Source of the DNA: Calliopsis andreniformis | Taxonomy: Eukaryota > Arthropoda > Insecta > Hymenoptera > Andrenidae | Length of the DNA: 64,000 nucleotides | Assembly: GCF_051401765.1 (NCBI RefSeq) | Contig: NW_027480450.1 | Span: 4,030,001-4,094,000 of the forward strand | Direction of reading: 5' to 3' | Shown here: positions 63,051-64,000 of the stretch, piece by piece | How the letters are laid out: each line of letters starts with the position of its first letter | How positions within the stretch are numbered: position 1 is the stretch's first letter | Notes under the pieces: generated by a model | The model's input: the letters and a program-made list of their open reading frames with translations, nothing else | Told to the model about the DNA's origin: nothing | Database searches by the model: none | Position numbers and translations under genes: made by a program

Positions 63051-64000
63051 TCAATCCTCAATACTCAATCTTCAATCCTCAATCCTCAATCCTCAATCCT
63101 TAATCATCAATCCTCAATCCTCAGACCTCAAACATCAATACTCAACCCACAGTCCTCGTCCTCAATCCACAATCCTCAATCCTCAAACCTCAACCTTCAA
63201 TCATCAATATTCAATCTTCAATCCTCAATCCTCAATCCTCAATCCTCAACGTTGAATACTCAATACCCACTCCTCAATCTTCAATCCACAATCCTCAATC
63301 CTCAATCCTCAATCCTCAATCTTCAATCCTCAATACTCAACCTTCAATCCTCAATCCTCAATTGTCATTCCTCAATACTCAATACTCAATCGTCAATCCT
63401 CAAACCCCAATCCTCTACCTTCAATCCTCAATCCTCAATTCTCAATCCTCAATCCTCAATCCTCATTCTTCAATCCTCAATGACCAATCCACAATCTTCA
63501 ATCCTCAATCCTCAATCCTCAGTTCTCAATCCTCAACCCTCTGTCCTCGTCCTCAATCCACAACCCTCAATCCTCAATCCTCAATCTTCAATCATCAATA
63601 TTCAACCTTCAGTACTCAATCCTCAATCCTCAATCCTCAATCCTCAACCTACAATCCTCAATACTCAATCTTCACTCCTCAATTCCCAATCCTCAATCCT
63701 TAATCCCCAATCCTCAATCCTCAATCTTCAATTGTCATCACTCAACCCTCAACACTCAGTCCCCAACCCACAATCTTCAATCCTCAATCCTCAATCCTCA
63801 ATCCTCAATCCACAGTCTTCAATCCTCAATACTCAATCTTCAATCCTCAATCCTCAATCCTCAATCCTCAATTCTCAATCCTCAATCGTCAATCTTCAAT
63901 ACTGAATCCTCAATCCTCATTCCTCAATACTCAATCTTCAATCCTCAGCCCTCATCTTCAATCCTCAATCCTCAATCCTCAAACTTCAATCCTCAATACT
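63051..64000 (+). repeat. Right-edge heptamer stretch with block C remnants
   Basis: This holds diverged TCAATCC repeats, two block C traces (near 63146 and 63544) and a fragment of the right end of a block A (TCATCACTCAACCC near 63736) without its core. The array is still running at the window edge. Confidence 0.7.

Larger units (their letters stand above)
1..64000. repeat. Heptanucleotide satellite array (TCAATCC)n filling the window
   Basis: Every line of the window is built from TCAATCC or one- to three-base variants of it (TCAATCT, TCAATAC, TCAGTCC, TCAAACC, TCAACCC, TCAATTC, TCGATCC, TGAATCC). The perfect unit has no G, so the plus strand is strongly G-depleted along its whole length; the minus strand reads GGATTGA. 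All copies share one orientation and I found no inverted segment. The array continues through both window edges, so its true length is unknown. Forward frames stay open because TCA ATC CTC AAT CCT CAA TCC has no stop codon and reads SILNPQS in all three frames. Reverse frames contain TGA every 21 bases. Forward open frames overlap each other in different frames with the same peptide (for example 1257-2498 and 1411-1809), as expected from composition and not from coding. Satellite identity is certain; chromosomal location and host are not shown. Confidence 0.97.
53414..64000 (+). repeat. Right-hand satellite subfamily
   Basis: All ten block A copies from 53414 on (53414, 54378, 54966, 56724, 57597, 58561, 60319, 61192, 62156, 62744) share changes not seen to the left. 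CCCCAATCTTC or a near form replaces the CTATCTGC part, ATCTCAATACAC replaces TCTCTATCCAC, and TCATCAATC replaces TCATCACTC. Most also have CAATTG for CAGTTG. B blocks here are altered as well (TCTCACGG at 54718 and 62497; TCTCATGG and TGTCATGG at 57349 and 60943). Confidence 0.85.

Noticed and set aside
62382..63905. Possible gene for a 507-residue S/I/L/N/P/Q-rich repeat protein, and shorter ones throughout
   Set aside because: The peptide repeat is a direct translation of the heptamer in any forward frame. Frames overlap, change through 6-mers and 8-mers, and end at random TGA, TAG or TAA variants. There is no domain, no consistent start context and no non-repeat part.
1..64000. Telomeric array
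   Set aside because: The strand bias and 7-base unit resemble plant-type telomere repeats, but GGATTGA is not TTTAGGG or a known variant that I recognise. The unit is heavily diverged with higher-order structure, which is unlike telomerase-made DNA. A subtelomeric location is not excluded.
1..64000. Bacterial short tandem heptamer repeats of the cyanobacterial type
   Set aside because: Those loci are short and lie between genes. A 64 kb gene-free array with nested higher-order repeats does not fit.

Overview
The whole 64 kb window is one uninterrupted tandem-repeat (satellite) array. Its basic unit is the 7-base motif TCAATCC, or GGATTGA on the minus strand. I see no protein-coding gene, RNA gene, transposable element, CRISPR array or stretch of unique DNA. 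The plus strand is almost free of G and the minus strand almost free of C, and every copy points the same way. An array this long, with layered repeat structure, suggests heterochromatin of a eukaryote (pericentromeric, subtelomeric or another satellite block). The sequence does not identify the species, and I do not recognise the heptamer from a named satellite.

The long plus-strand open frames are a by-product of the repeat. Three heptamers make 21 bases (7 codons), so all three forward frames of a pure array read the same stop-free peptide, SILNPQS. Each reverse frame meets TGA once per 21 bases. I therefore annotate no CDS.

The array has at least four levels. (1) Heptamers: TCAATCC with common variants TCAATCT, TCAATAC, TCAGTCC, TCAAACC, TCAACCC and TCAATTC, plus a few 6-mers (TCATCC, TCGTCC) and 8-mers (TCAATTCT). 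(2) Recurrent diverged marker blocks: block A (147 bp, 65 sites found, one of them truncated) and block B (about 49 copies, with an EcoRI site and a short hairpin), plus a smaller block C. Blocks A and B stay in heptamer register and share a core, so they look like old diverged heptamers and not insertions. (3) A higher-order repeat of about 3.3 to 3.5 kb in the order A1-B2-A4-(B3)-A2-A3-B1, clearest at 14510-21300. (4) Larger duplications and a looser periodicity of about 10-12 kb, marked by a B1 variant at about 2504, 12147, 23297 and 34966.

Layout: 1-7046 is a mosaic of partial units. 7047-29668 holds the best-ordered higher-order repeats. 29669-34532 is a 2432-bp tandem duplication. 34533-41716 is mosaic higher-order repeat. 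41717-50838 is a nearly perfect 4561-bp tandem duplication. 50839-53413 is a transition zone. 53414-64000 is a separate, more diverged subfamily with its own 3595-bp tandem duplication. Unequal exchange is visible directly as a hybrid A4/A2 block at 9262, in-register deletions and length differences in multiples of 7. Coordinates were read by eye; block positions should be good to a base or two, and duplication edges to a few tens of bases.
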